Positions 54,026 through 63,086 are shown, counted from the stretch's first letter. The stretch: 64,000 nt of DNA from Candidatus Lutibacillus vidarii (GCA_016717165.1 JADKGA010000002.1:1116001-1180000), one strand, 5' to 3'. Program-made: numbers and translations. The notes: a model not told the origin generated them from the letters alone.

Positions 54026-55443
54026 CGACCAGCGTCGAGCAGCTCAACCCCGGGCTCGAGGGGATCGGCCGGTACGAGTACGGCTGGTCCGACCCTGACG
54101 CCGCCGGCGCCTCGGCCAAGCGCGGTCTCGACGAGACCGTCGTGCGGGACATCTCCACACGCAAGAACGAGCCGCAGTGGATGCTCGACCTGCGCCTGAA
54201 AGGGCTGCGCCTGTTCGACAAGAAGCCGATGCCGAGCTGGGGCTCGGACCTCACCGGGATCGACTTCCAGAACATCAAGTACTTCGTGAAGTCGACCGAG
54301 AAGCAGGCCACCAGCTGGGAGGACCTGCCCGAGGACATCAAGAACACCTACGACCGGCTTGGCATCCCGGAGGCCGAGAAGCAGCGCCTCGTCGCCGGTG
54401 TCGCCGCGCAGTACGAGAGCGAGGTCGTCTACCACCAGATCCGCGAGGACCTCGAGGCCAAGGGCGTCATCTTCCTCGACACCGACACCGGCCTGCGCGA
54501 GCACGAAGAGATCTTCAAGGAGTACTTCGGCTCGGTCATCCCGGTCGGCGACAACAAGTTCGCCTCGCTCAACACCGCGGTGTGGTCCGGCGGGTCGTTC
54601 ATCTATGTGCCCAAGGGTGTGCGGGTCGACATCCCGCTGCAGGCCTACTTCCGGATCAACACCGAGAACATGGGCCAGTTCGAGCGCACCCTCATCATCG
54701 CCGACGAGGACTCGTACGTCCACTACGTCGAGGGCTGCACCGCACCGATCTACAAGTCCGACAGCCTCCACAGCGCGGTGGTCGAGATCATCGTCAAGCG
54801 CGGAGCCCGGGTTCGCTATACGACAATCCAGAACTGGTCGAACAATGTCTACAACCTCGTCACCAAGCGCGCCGTCGCGCACGCTGGCGCGACTATGGAA
54901 TGGGTCGACGGCAATATCGGCTCCAAGGTGACGATGAAGTACCCCGCGATCTACCTCATGGGCGAGCACGCGACCGGGGAGACCCTGTCGATCGCCTTCG
55001 CAGGCGAGGGCCAGCACCAGGACGCCGGGGCCAAGATGGTCCACGCCGCCCCGCACACGAGCAGCTCGATCATCAGCAAGTCGGTGGCGCGCGGTGGCGG
55101 GCGGACGTCATACCGCGGGCTCGTCCAGGTCAACGAGGGGGCGCACCACAGCCGCTCGACGGTGCGCTGCGACGCCCTGCTCGTCGACACGATCAGCCGC
55201 TCCGACACCTACCCCTATGTCGACGTCCGCGACGATGACGTCTCGATGGGCCACGAGGCCACGGTGTCGAAGGTCAGCGCCGACCAGCTCTTCTACCTCA
55301 TGTCTCGCGGTCTGAGCGAGGAGGAAGCCATGGCGATGATCGTCCGCGGCTTCGTCGAGCCGATCGCCCGTGAGCTGCCCATGGAGTACGCCCTCGAGCT
55401 GAACCGGCTCATCGAGCTGCAGATGGAAGGAGCGGTCGGCTGA
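54022..55443 (+). CDS. sufB: Fe-S cluster assembly protein SufB
   Basis: This 473-residue scaffold subunit of SufBCD is built around a right-handed beta-helix. It has NTAVWSGGSFIYVPKGV, GCTAPIY with a cluster-region cysteine, TIQNWSNNVYNLVTKRA, and the C-terminal STVRCDALLV and SRGLSEEEAMAMIVRGF. The frame is uninterrupted, so the intein present in Mycobacterium tuberculosis SufB is absent. It is translationally coupled to sufR (ATGA) and sufD (TGATG). Confidence 0.96.
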   Translation: MTTSVEQLNPGLEGIGRYEYGWSDPDAAGASAKRGLDETVVRDISTRKNEPQWMLDLRLKGLRLFDKKPMPSWGSDLTGIDFQNIKYFVKSTEKQATSWEDLPEDIKNTYDRLGIPEAEKQRLVAGVAAQYESEVVYHQIREDLEAKGVIFLDTDTGLREHEEIFKEYFGSVIPVGDNKFASLNTAVWSGGSFIYVPKGVRVDIPLQAYFRINTENMGQFERTLIIADEDSYVHYVEGCTAPIYKSDSLHSAVVEIIVKRGARVRYTTIQNWSNNVYNLVTKRAVAHAGATMEWVDGNIGSKVTMKYPAIYLMGEHATGETLSIAFAGEGQHQDAGAKMVHAAPHTSSSIISKSVARGGGRTSYRGLVQVNEGAHHSRSTVRCDALLVDTISRSDTYPYVDVRDDDVSMGHEATVSKVSADQLFYLMSRGLSEEEAMAMIVRGFVEPIARELPMEYALELNRLIELQMEGAVG

Positions 55444-56630
55444 TGCCGCTGCTGGAGACCACCCACCACCGGCACGGCGACGCCCCGTACGTGCCGGACC
55501 AGTCCCGCGCCGAACGGCTCACCTCCTTCGAGCCGGCCGATTTCGGTTCGCCGACCGGGCGCGAGGAGGAGTGGCGGTTCACCCCCGTCGACCGGCTCCG
55601 CGCGCTCTTCCGCGACGAGCCGACGGGGCTCTGCCTGGACTGGGACCAGCACCTTCCCGAGGGCGTCACCGTCTCCGGTGTCCCGGTCGAGCAGTGGCGG
55701 CAGGCCGGCCTGCCCCAGCCCGGTGACCGCGCCGCCGCCGTCGCCGCAGCGCGCAGCGGCGGCGTCGGGGTCATCGACATCCGCGCCGGGGCAGAGCTCG
55801 CCGAGCCGGTGCGGATCACCCTCTCCGGCGCCGAGGGCCAGCTGGTCCACGGCCACCTGTGGCTGCGTGTCGGCGCGAACGCCCGCGCAACGGTTGTCCT
55901 CGACCACACCGGGCTCGCCGACTACAGCGAGGTCCTCACCGTGAGCGTCGGGGACGGGGCGGCCCTCAGCCTCGTCACGCTTCAGCGCTGGGACGACGCG
56001 TCGACGCACCTGGCCCAGCACGATGTCGTCGTCGGTCGCGACGCGTCGGCCCGGCATATCGCCGTCACCTTGGGTGGCGGGGTGGTCCGGCTCAACACCA
56101 ATGCGACGTATGCCGGTCCGGGCGGATCGTTCGAGGCGCTCGGGGTCTACTTCGCCGACGAGGGCCAGCACCTCGAGCACCGCTCCTTCGTCGACCACAG
56201 CGCGCCCCGGTGCAGCTCCGACGTCCTCTACAAGGGCGCCCTCCAGGGCGACGGCGCGCACACGGTGTGGGTCGGTGACGTCCTCATCCGGGCCGCCGCC
56301 GAGGGCACCAAGACCTACGAGCTCAACCGCAACCTCCTGCTGAGCGAGGGCGCGCGGGCCGACTCGGTGCCCAACCTCGAGATCGAGACCGGCCAGATCG
56401 AGGGGGCCGGGCACGCCTCGGCCAGCGGCCGCTTCGACGACGAGCAGCTCTTCTACCTCATGGCGCGGGGCATCCCGCACGACCAGGCCCGTCGCCTTGT
56501 CGTCCGCGGCTTCTTCGCCGATGTCGTCGGACGGATCGGCGTCCCCGACGTCGAGGCCGAGGTGATGGCCGCGGTCGAGGCCGAGCTGGCCCGCTCCGAG
56601 GCCGCCGGCGGCGTCGAGGCGGCCCAGTGA
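55443..56630 (+). CDS. sufD: Fe-S cluster assembly protein SufD
   Basis: The 395-residue SufB paralogue and SufBCD subunit has a REEEWRFTP N-terminal motif, a central beta-helix and the shared C-terminal signature CSSDVLYKGAL...SGRFDDEQLFYLMARGIP. Its ATG shares one base with the sufB stop and its stop shares one with the following Rieske gene, so the block is tightly coupled. Confidence 0.95.
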   Translation: MPLLETTHHRHGDAPYVPDQSRAERLTSFEPADFGSPTGREEEWRFTPVDRLRALFRDEPTGLCLDWDQHLPEGVTVSGVPVEQWRQAGLPQPGDRAAAVAAARSGGVGVIDIRAGAELAEPVRITLSGAEGQLVHGHLWLRVGANARATVVLDHTGLADYSEVLTVSVGDGAALSLVTLQRWDDASTHLAQHDVVVGRDASARHIAVTLGGGVVRLNTNATYAGPGGSFEALGVYFADEGQHLEHRSFVDHSAPRCSSDVLYKGALQGDGAHTVWVGDVLIRAAAEGTKTYELNRNLLLSEGARADSVPNLEIETGQIEGAGHASASGRFDDEQLFYLMARGIPHDQARRLVVRGFFADVVGRIGVPDVEAEVMAAVEAELARSEAAGGVEAAQ

Positions 56631-56980
56631 TGAGCGCCGACCTCAAGGCACCGCCCACTGCGACATACCTGTGTCGGCTGGACGAGCTCACCGTCGGCCA
56701 GGCCGCCCGAGCCGACCTCGACGGCACCATCGTCGCGGTCGTCCGCACCGCGGACGACACCGTCCACGCCGTCAACGACACCTGCACCCACGCGAACGTC
56801 TCGCTCGCCGAGGGCGAGGTCGACGGGTGCACCCTCGAGTGCTGGCTGCACGGGTCGCGCTTCGACCTGCGCAGCGGTTTGCCGCTGTCCCTGCCCGCGA
56901 CCGTCCCGGTTGCCGTCTACCCCGTCCACGTCATCGACGGTGCCGTCTACGTCGACGTCACCACCGCCAAGGAGCACTGA
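56630..56980 (+). CDS. Rieske-type ferredoxin (oxygenase ferredoxin-like)
   Basis: The 116-residue soluble Rieske [2Fe-2S] protein has CTHANVSLAEGEV (about 51-63) and CWLHGSRFDLRSG supplying the Cys-His pairs. It resembles ferredoxin components of aromatic dioxygenases but lies inside the suf operon, between sufD and sufC, as in many actinobacteria; it may carry electrons or test clusters for assembly. ATG 56630 is used, not GTG 56627, to keep a one-base overlap with sufD. Confidence 0.88.
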   Translation: MSADLKAPPTATYLCRLDELTVGQAARADLDGTIVAVVRTADDTVHAVNDTCTHANVSLAEGEVDGCTLECWLHGSRFDLRSGLPLSLPATVPVAVYPVHVIDGAVYVDVTTAKEH

Positions 56981-56982
56981 GC

Positions 56983-57747
56983 ATGGCCACCCTGGAGATC
57001 CGCGACCTGCACGTCAGCGTCGACACCGAGTCCGGCACCAAGGAGATCCTCCGCGGGGTCGACCTCACCGTGCGAGCAGGGGAGACCCACGCCGTCATGG
57101 GGCCGAACGGCTCGGGCAAGTCGACCCTCGCCTACGCGATCGCCGGCCACCCGAAGTACACCGTGACCCAGGGCTCGCTCACCCTCGACGGTGAGGACCT
57201 GCTCACCATGTCGGTCGACGAGCGTGCCCGAGCCGGGCTCTTCCTCGCCATGCAGTACCCCGTCGAGGTCCCCGGTGTCACGGTGTCGAGCTTCCTGCGC
57301 ACCGCCAAGGCAGCCGTCGACGGGGAGCCGCCGAAGCTGCGGACCTGGGTCAAGGAGGTCCGCGAGGCGATGGACCGGCTGCGCATGGACCCTGCCTTCG
57401 CCGAGCGCAATGTCAACGAGGGCTTCTCCGGTGGCGAGAAGAAGCGCCACGAGATCCTCCAGATGGAGCTGCTCCGTCCCAAGCTGGCCGTCCTCGACGA
57501 GACCGACTCCGGCCTGGACGTCGACGCTCTCCGGGTCGTCTCCGAGGGGGTCAACCGGGTCGTCTCCGCAGGTCAGACCGGGGTCCTGCTCATCACCCAC
57601 TACACCCGGATCCTGCGCTACATCCAGCCTCAGTTCGTCCACGTCTTCGTCGACGGGCGTTTCGTCGAGCACGGCGGGCCGGAGCTCGCCGACCGGCTCG
57701 AGGCCGAGGGCTACGACCGCTTCCTCGCCCCGACCGCGAGCGCCTGA
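56983..57747 (+). CDS. sufC: Fe-S cluster assembly ATPase SufC
   Basis: The 254-residue ABC-type ATPase drives SufB-SufD rearrangement. It has Walker A GPNGSGKST (40-48), FLAMQYPVEVPG as Q-loop, the signature FSGGEKKR (148-155), AVLDETDSGLD and the switch His in LITHYTR. It is not a transporter component: it lacks a membrane partner and sits in the suf operon. Confidence 0.96.
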   Translation: MATLEIRDLHVSVDTESGTKEILRGVDLTVRAGETHAVMGPNGSGKSTLAYAIAGHPKYTVTQGSLTLDGEDLLTMSVDERARAGLFLAMQYPVEVPGVTVSSFLRTAKAAVDGEPPKLRTWVKEVREAMDRLRMDPAFAERNVNEGFSGGEKKRHEILQMELLRPKLAVLDETDSGLDVDALRVVSEGVNRVVSAGQTGVLLITHYTRILRYIQPQFVHVFVDGRFVEHGGPELADRLEAEGYDRFLAPTASA

Positions 57748-57763
57748 TCGGCATACCTGGGCC

Positions 57764-59047
57764 ATGACGACGACCGTCACGGGGGCCGCACCCTTCACCG
57801 CCGCGGAGTCCGCCGCGATCCGCGGCGACTTCCCCATCCTCACCCGCACGGTCCGTGGGGGGCGGCCCCTGGTGTACCTCGACTCGGGTGCCACCTCGCA
57901 GAAGCCGTATGCCGTCCTCGACGCCGAGCGCGCCTACTACACGACGAGCAATGCGGCCCCACACCGCGGCGCCCATCTGCTCAGCGAGGAGGCCACCGCG
58001 GCCTATGAGCGTGCCCGAGCCCGCTTGGGCGCCTTCGTCGGGGCCCCAGCGCACGAGATGGTCTTCACGAAGAATGCCACCGAGGCACTCAACCTCGTCG
58101 CGTACGCCTTCTCCAATGCCACGGTCGGCCGGTTCACGATGGACCGCCGCGACGAGATCCTCGTCACCGCGATGGAGCACCATGCCAACCTCGTCCCGTG
58201 GCAGGAGCTGGCCCGACGAACCGGCGCGAAGCTGCGCTGGGTCGACCTCACCCCCGGTGGCGAGCTCGACCTGACCGCGCTGGACGGTCTGCTGACCGAG
58301 CGGACCAAGGTCTTCGCGTTCACCCACGTCAGCAACGTCCTCGGCACAGTCAACCCGGTCCGCGAGCTGGCCGCCGCAGCCCATGCCGTCGGCGCGTTGG
58401 CCGTCCTCGACGCCTGCCAGTCGGTGCCGCACCTGCCGGTCGACCTCGCTGCGCTGGGGGTCGACTTTGCCGCCTTCTCCGGGCACAAGATGCTCGGCCC
58501 GATGGGGATCGGAGCGCTCTGGGGGCGCGAGCCCCTGCTCGACGAGATGCCGCCCTTCCTCACCGGCGGCTCGATGATCGAGCTGGTCCGGATGGAGGAG
58601 TCGACCTATGCGCCGCCGCCGCAACGCTTCGAGGCCGGGGTGCCCATGGCGGCCCAGGCGGTCGGGCTGGCCGCGGCCTGTGAGTACCTCGACGGGCTCG
58701 GGATGGAGCGGGTGCACGCCCACGAGCAGCTGCTCGTCGAGGCCGCGCTCGACGGGCTCGCCCAGCGCCCCTGGGTGCGCGTCCTCGGCCCCGTGGACGC
58801 CACGCGCCGGTCGGGCTCGGTCGCCTTCGTCGTCGACGGCGTTCACGCCCACGACGTCGGCCAGGTCCTCGACGACGCCGGCGTGGCGCTGCGCGTCGGT
58901 CACCACTGCGCCTGGCCGCTGCACCGCGCCCTCGGCGTGACCGCCTCGACCCGGGCGTCCTTCGCGGCATACACGACCCTGGACGAGATCGGGACCTTCC
59001 TCGCGGCCCTCGACACCGTGCCGGCGATCTTCGGGACCGGAGCCTGA
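57764..59047 (+). CDS. sufS: Cysteine desulfurase SufS
   Basis: The 427-residue PLP enzyme frees sulfur from cysteine as a persulfide. It has HRGAHLLSE, FTKNATEALNLV, MEHHANLVPW, the PLP-lysine Lys242 in SGHKMLG and active-site Cys382 in RVGHHCAWPLH. This is the group II (SufS/CsdB) pattern, matching its SufU partner directly downstream. Confidence 0.96.
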   Translation: MTTTVTGAAPFTAAESAAIRGDFPILTRTVRGGRPLVYLDSGATSQKPYAVLDAERAYYTTSNAAPHRGAHLLSEEATAAYERARARLGAFVGAPAHEMVFTKNATEALNLVAYAFSNATVGRFTMDRRDEILVTAMEHHANLVPWQELARRTGAKLRWVDLTPGGELDLTALDGLLTERTKVFAFTHVSNVLGTVNPVRELAAAAHAVGALAVLDACQSVPHLPVDLAALGVDFAAFSGHKMLGPMGIGALWGREPLLDEMPPFLTGGSMIELVRMEESTYAPPPQRFEAGVPMAAQAVGLAAACEYLDGLGMERVHAHEQLLVEAALDGLAQRPWVRVLGPVDATRRSGSVAFVVDGVHAHDVGQVLDDAGVALRVGHHCAWPLHRALGVTASTRASFAAYTTLDEIGTFLAALDTVPAIFGTGA

Positions 59048-59048
59048 C

Positions 59049-59519
59049 ATGGACCTCTACCAGGAGCTCATCCTCGACCACAGCAAGCGGCCCCAGCACG
59101 CGGGGCTGCGTGAGCCCTTCGACGCCCAGGTCCACCACGTCAACCCGACGTGCGGGGACGAGGTCACCCTGCGGGTCCACCTCAGCGGGTCCGACCCGTC
59201 GGCGACCGTCGAGGACATCTCGTATGACGCACTGGGATGTTCGATCTCGGTGGCCTCGACATCGGTGCTCGCCCAGGAGTGCCTGGGGCACTCGGTTGCC
59301 GAGTCCTTGCAGACCTTCGCCGCGATGCGCGCCATGCTGACGAGCAAGGGCGCCGACCGGGGCGACGAGACGGTCATCGGTGACGGCGTCGCCTTCGCCG
59401 GCGTCTCCCAGTACCCCGCCCGGGTCAAGTGCGCCCTGTTGGGCTGGCTGGCCTTCACCGACGCCCTCGTCCGGGCCGGCGTCGACATCACCCCCGCCGA
59501 AGCAGGAGCGACCCCATGA
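59049..59519 (+). CDS. sufU: Sulfur-transfer protein SufU
   Basis: The 156-residue zinc-dependent sulfur acceptor from SufS has zinc/catalytic cysteines Cys35 (NPTCGD), Cys64 (LGCSISVAS) and Cys128 (RVKCALLGW). The GxxG-type insertion between the second and third cysteines separates SufU from IscU. It starts one base after the sufS stop and overlaps sufT by 4 bp. Confidence 0.95.
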   Translation: MDLYQELILDHSKRPQHAGLREPFDAQVHHVNPTCGDEVTLRVHLSGSDPSATVEDISYDALGCSISVASTSVLAQECLGHSVAESLQTFAAMRAMLTSKGADRGDETVIGDGVAFAGVSQYPARVKCALLGWLAFTDALVRAGVDITPAEAGATP

Positions 59520-59854
59520 CCCAGACCTCCGAGAGCAGCGCCAGCCCGGTGAACGTCGCCGACGTCGAGGAGGCCATGCGCGATGTCGTCGACCCCGAGC
59601 TGGGGATCAACGTCGTCGACCTCGGGCTGGTCTACGGGATCACCGTGGACCACGCCGCGCACGCCGTCATCGACATGACCTTGACCTCCGCGGCGTGCCC
59701 GCTGACCGATGTCATCGAGGACCAGACCGCCCAGGCCCTCGAGGGCCTGGTCCAGACGCACCGGATCAACTGGGTCTGGATGCCGCCATGGGGTCCGGAC
59801 AAGATCACCGACGACGGCCGGGAGCAGCTGCGCGCCCTCGGTTTCAACATCTGA
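59516..59854 (+). CDS. sufT: Fe-S assembly factor SufT (MIP18/DUF59 family)
   Basis: The 112-residue DUF59 protein has DVVDPELGINVVDLGLVYGI and the TSAACPLTD motif whose cysteine is conserved. SufT-type proteins help mature clusters under high demand. ATG at 59516 overlaps sufU (ATGA). Confidence 0.92.
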   Translation: MTQTSESSASPVNVADVEEAMRDVVDPELGINVVDLGLVYGITVDHAAHAVIDMTLTSAACPLTDVIEDQTAQALEGLVQTHRINWVWMPPWGPDKITDDGREQLRALGFNI

Positions 59855-59855
59855 G

Positions 59856-60395
59856 GTGTCCCGAACCGTCGAGGTCGCGCCGGAGCGCTTCGAGATCTGG
59901 CTGGAGCGGTTCACCGCCAACAACCCCGACGGACCGCAGCGGATCGAGTCGGTGGCGCGCTTCGACCACACCCCGATGGTGGTCGTCCTGGTCCGGCGCG
60001 GGGGGTTCGCGGTGGCTGTCGTGGTCGACGGCCGCATAGTGGTGCACAAGGTCGGCAGCAGGCACGTCCAGTCCCGGACCGCGGCCGGCGGCTGGTCGCA
60101 GCAGCGGTTCGCTCGGCGCCGGGCCAACCAGGCCGACGCCCTGGTCGAGGCGGTCGCTGAGCACCTGACCCGGATCCTGGGGGAGTCGGCGGCCCCGGCC
60201 GGCGTGGTCGCCGGGGGCGACAAGGCCCTCGTCCGGGAGCTCCTCGCGGACGGGCGGCTGGCGTCCCTGGCCGCTCTGCCGCGCCGGGAGCTGTTCGACA
60301 TACCTGATCCCGGCCGCGCCGTGCTCGAGGAGGCCGTCCGGCGAGGGCGAGCCGTGCGGGTCTGCGTGACCGACGGGCCGGTGTCGCCCACCTGA
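59856..60395 (+). CDS. acVLRF1-type peptidyl-tRNA hydrolase (Vms1-like release factor)
   Basis: The 179-residue protein has the Vms1/ANKZF1-like release-factor core VGSRHVQSRTAAGGWSQQ, followed by RFARRRANQ (to residue 92), the GGQ-like loop that hydrolyses peptidyl-tRNA on stalled large ribosomal subunits in the eukaryotic family. I recall it as the actinobacterial VLRF1 family. GTG at 59856 is 1 bp after the sufT stop, so it is probably co-expressed with Fe-S assembly. Activity is inferred from the motif. Confidence 0.75.
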   Translation: MSRTVEVAPERFEIWLERFTANNPDGPQRIESVARFDHTPMVVVLVRRGGFAVAVVVDGRIVVHKVGSRHVQSRTAAGGWSQQRFARRRANQADALVEAVAEHLTRILGESAAPAGVVAGGDKALVRELLADGRLASLAALPRRELFDIPDPGRAVLEEAVRRGRAVRVCVTDGPVSPT

Positions 60396-60445
60396 CAGGC
60401 GGGGCGGCTCGACGGGGCCCGGCCCGGTGGTCAAGGATGGGCGGT

Positions 60446-60853
60446 ATGCCGAACAGCCGTTACGAGGAACTCACCGATGCCCAGTGCTGGGATCTGCTGG
60501 ACGCGACCCGGTTCGGGCGCCTGGCCACCTGCGCGGCCGGGGAGCCGGACATCTTCCCGGTGAACTTCCTCGTCCACGACGGGCAGATCGTCATGAAGAC
60601 GGCGCCTGGGACCAAGCTCGCCGAGGTCGCCATCAACAAGGCGGTCGCGATCGAGGCCGACCAGGTGACAGGCGACGAGGCGTGGTCGATCATCGCCAAG
60701 GGGGTGGCCCGGGTGGTCGAGACGCTGAGCGAGTCGTACCAGCTCGACGACGAGCACCTGCAGACCTGGTTGCCCGAGGACAAGCCCAACTATGTCGTCG
60801 TCGACGTCCAGTCGATGAGCGGCCGAAGGTTCTACCGCGACTTGACCCTCTGA
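60446..60853 (+). CDS. PPOX-family flavin/F420-binding protein
   Basis: The 135-residue split-barrel protein of the pyridoxamine-5'-phosphate oxidase superfamily begins SRYEELTDAQCWDLL and has FGRLATCAAGEPDIFPVNFLV, which forms the cofactor-binding strands, and a TAPGTKLAEV loop. Actinobacterial members of this type bind FMN, F420 or heme. AAGGA 8 nt before ATG 60446 supports this start over 60437. Confidence 0.82.
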   Translation: MPNSRYEELTDAQCWDLLDATRFGRLATCAAGEPDIFPVNFLVHDGQIVMKTAPGTKLAEVAINKAVAIEADQVTGDEAWSIIAKGVARVVETLSESYQLDDEHLQTWLPEDKPNYVVVDVQSMSGRRFYRDLTL

Positions 60854-60859
60854 GCACAC

Positions 60860-60912
60860 TTCCAACAAAGACACACCTTTAGACGCCGTCTAAAGGTGTG
60901 TCTTTGTTGGAA
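60860..60912. repeat. 53-bp palindromic element, copy 3
   Basis: The perfect 25-bp arms (60860-60884 and 60888-60912) with loop GCC contain the same core as copies 1 and 2 and are longer by TTCCAA on the outside. Near the loop the A-T pair of copies 1 and 2 is a C-G pair here (TAGAC/GTCTA), keeping the stem. It lies between convergent genes. Confidence 0.93.
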
Positions 60913-60920
60913 GGGGAGGG

Positions 60921-61913
60921 TCAGCCGAGGTTGACGTTCGAGGAGAAGGTGTTGCACTGGTTGATGTCACCGGTCTGGTAGCCGGCGGTGAACCAGTGCT
61001 GGCGCTGGGCGCTGGACCCGTGCGTCCACGACTCCGGGGTGACCCGGCCCTGCATCGTCTTCTGGATCCGGTCGTCGCCGACGGCCGAGGCCGCCGAGAG
61101 CGCGGAGTCAATATCGGCGCGGGTGATCGGCTTGAGGAAGGTCACCCCGTTCTTGTCCTTCGTCGTCGTCGCGTGGTTGACCCAGACGCCGGCGAGGCAG
61201 TCGGCCATCAGCTCGGTGCGGACGGCCCCGCTCTCGGCGCCCTGGGGGTCCTGCTGCGCGCGACCGAGGAGGCCGAGGATGTCCTGGATGTGGTGGCCGT
61301 ACTCATGGGCCACGACATACTCCTTGGCCAGAGCACCGTCGTCGGCGCCGAAGCGCGAGGTGAGCTCGGCGAAGAAGGAGGCGTCGATATAGACCTTCTT
61401 GTCCAGCGGGCAGTAGAACGGCCCGACCTGGTTCGACGCGGTACCGCACCCGGACTGGGTCACACCGGAGTACAGGACGGTCTTCGACGGGGTGTAGGAG
61501 ACGTTGTACTTCGGCAGCTCGGTGGACCAGAAGGCCTGGACGCTGTTGACCGTCGCGATGACCCGGCAGACGTCGTTGGCGTTGGCGTCGGCGCCGGTCT
61601 TGCACTGCGAGAAGTCGCGCGACACCTGGCCGGCGGCCTGGACGTTGGTCGTGTCGCCGATGACCGAGCCGGAGCCAGCGGAGCCGGTCGAGCCCCCGCT
61701 TCCGCTCCCGAGGCCGCCCCCGCCGCTGAGGAACTGGAATAGGAAGACGAGCAGCAGGATGACGATGCCGCCGATCCCACCGCCGACGCGGATGCCGCCG
61801 GGGAAGCCTCCGCCGCCACCGCCGCCGAGGCCGCCGCCACCGAGTCCGCCGCCACCCCCGCCGCCGGACTCGACCTGGGAGGTGTCCAGCTGGACGTTGT
61901 CGTTGAAGCTCAT
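60921..61913 (-). CDS. ypfJ: Neutral zinc metallopeptidase (YpfJ family)
   Basis: The 330-residue protein has a glycine-rich cytoplasmic N-terminus (G-repeats at 17-47), one TM helix (about 46-62) and an extracytoplasmic metallopeptidase domain with HEYGHH (203-208) and a downstream ELMADCLAG carrying the third ligand. Substrates are unknown. ATG at 61913; its 3' end is 8 bp from palindrome copy 3, which probably terminates it. Confidence 0.88.
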   Translation of the reverse strand: MSFNDNVQLDTSQVESGGGGGGGLGGGGLGGGGGGGFPGGIRVGGGIGGIVILLLVFLFQFLSGGGGLGSGSGGSTGSAGSGSVIGDTTNVQAAGQVSRDFSQCKTGADANANDVCRVIATVNSVQAFWSTELPKYNVSYTPSKTVLYSGVTQSGCGTASNQVGPFYCPLDKKVYIDASFFAELTSRFGADDGALAKEYVVAHEYGHHIQDILGLLGRAQQDPQGAESGAVRTELMADCLAGVWVNHATTTKDKNGVTFLKPITRADIDSALSAASAVGDDRIQKTMQGRVTPESWTHGSSAQRQHWFTAGYQTGDINQCNTFSSNVNLG

Positions 61914-62048
61914 AAACCGCTCCCGGCTCAGCGGGCGCCGTCCGCCCGACCCACGCTCACCTTAACGTCTGCTCACTCAGGAGTATGCCGACACACGTGC
62001 TCCCACTGTCCAGGCGCGGTTCGCGCGGCACGTCGGGCCGCCCTCGGG

Positions 62049-63086
62049 TCAGGACACCACGACGACATCGGGGTGGAAGATCGTCGTCCGGACCCGGACG
62101 TCGACCTCCGTCCCGACCTGCGGGGCGGGGACGCCCGGAGGCAGATGGACCATCGACACCTGCATATGCGGCGGTTCGACGAAGGCCGGTCGCATCCCGC
62201 TGACGGTGAAGGGTGAACGGATCTTGCCAGCGGCCTCGAGCAGCCCCTCGGCCGCCGCGATGCCCCGCTGCCGCATCGTCGAGGCGGCGCTGGGTGCTTC
62301 CAGCCCGATCCCGTGGGCGGTCCCGCCGGAGAGCACCACCACGGTGCCGCCCTGGAGCTGGCGCTGGCGGTACCCGGCGCGGTCACCGCGGGCCACCGGG
62401 TGGACGTCGAGGACGTGCGCCCTGACCCGGAAGGCAGTCTCGTCACCCAACCACAGCCGGGTGCCGATCCGGGGGCGGATCACGCGCCCGGGGAACCGGT
62501 CGCCGAGCGTGCGCAGCTCCTCAGGGGCCAGGTGCGAGACGAACCACCGGTCGACCGGGATCGAGCGCATCCAGGCGTCGACCTCGTCGACATGCCCGGT
62601 CCCCAGGGGTAGGTGGGCGGTCACGCCGAGGAACCGGGGGTCATCGCCCACCGCGTCGACCAGACCGCGAAGCGCCATACGGGACATGCCGTGCCGCATC
62701 ATCGAGGTGAGCGCCTCGAGGACGTACCGAGCCGCGGGGTTGCGGCCCTGGAGCTCGGTCAGATCGGAGCGCGAGGTGGCGGTGTGGACGAGGCGTGGGT
62801 GCTCGATGACCGCCAGGTCGCGGTGGATCGACGGCCGCCAGGGCTCGAGGACGAGGACATCGCCGGGAAAACGGTCGAGCGCGATCGGGGACTCCACATA
62901 GGTCCCGACGGCGGTCATGGCGACCCCGCGCTCGTGGAACATCCGAGCGCACTCCTCAAGGACCAGCCCGAGCCCGAATCCGTAGCCATTGCCCTTGGCC
63001 ACAGGCACGACGCCCTCGGTGCTGCCGACGACACGGTCCTGGTGCGTCCGCCAGCGGGCCGCGTCGACGCGGAGCGTGACCGTCAC
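62049..63086 (-). CDS. Alanine racemase-like PLP-fold protein
   Basis: The 345-residue protein has the Alr barrel pattern: a PLP-lysine motif VPVAKGNGYGFG (Lys31), then FVSHLAPEEL and the RPRIGTRLWLG segment corresponding to RPGIALYG. The canonical GYADG motif is not visible (LSGGTAHGIG stands in that place), so racemase activity is uncertain. GTG at 63086 overlaps the FemX stop by 4 bp. This coupling to a peptidoglycan cross-bridge enzyme points to a cell-wall amino-acid role. Confidence 0.75.
   Translation of the reverse strand: MTVTLRVDAARWRTHQDRVVGSTEGVVPVAKGNGYGFGLGLVLEECARMFHERGVAMTAVGTYVESPIALDRFPGDVLVLEPWRPSIHRDLAVIEHPRLVHTATSRSDLTELQGRNPAARYVLEALTSMMRHGMSRMALRGLVDAVGDDPRFLGVTAHLPLGTGHVDEVDAWMRSIPVDRWFVSHLAPEELRTLGDRFPGRVIRPRIGTRLWLGDETAFRVRAHVLDVHPVARGDRAGYRQRQLQGGTVVVLSGGTAHGIGLEAPSAASTMRQRGIAAAEGLLEAAGKIRSPFTVSGMRPAFVEPPHMQVSMVHLPPGVPAPQVGTEVDVRVRTTIFHPDVVVVS

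Noticed and set aside
54022..55443. Intein in SufB, as in M. tuberculosis
   Set aside because: The 473-residue protein is continuous through all conserved motifs.
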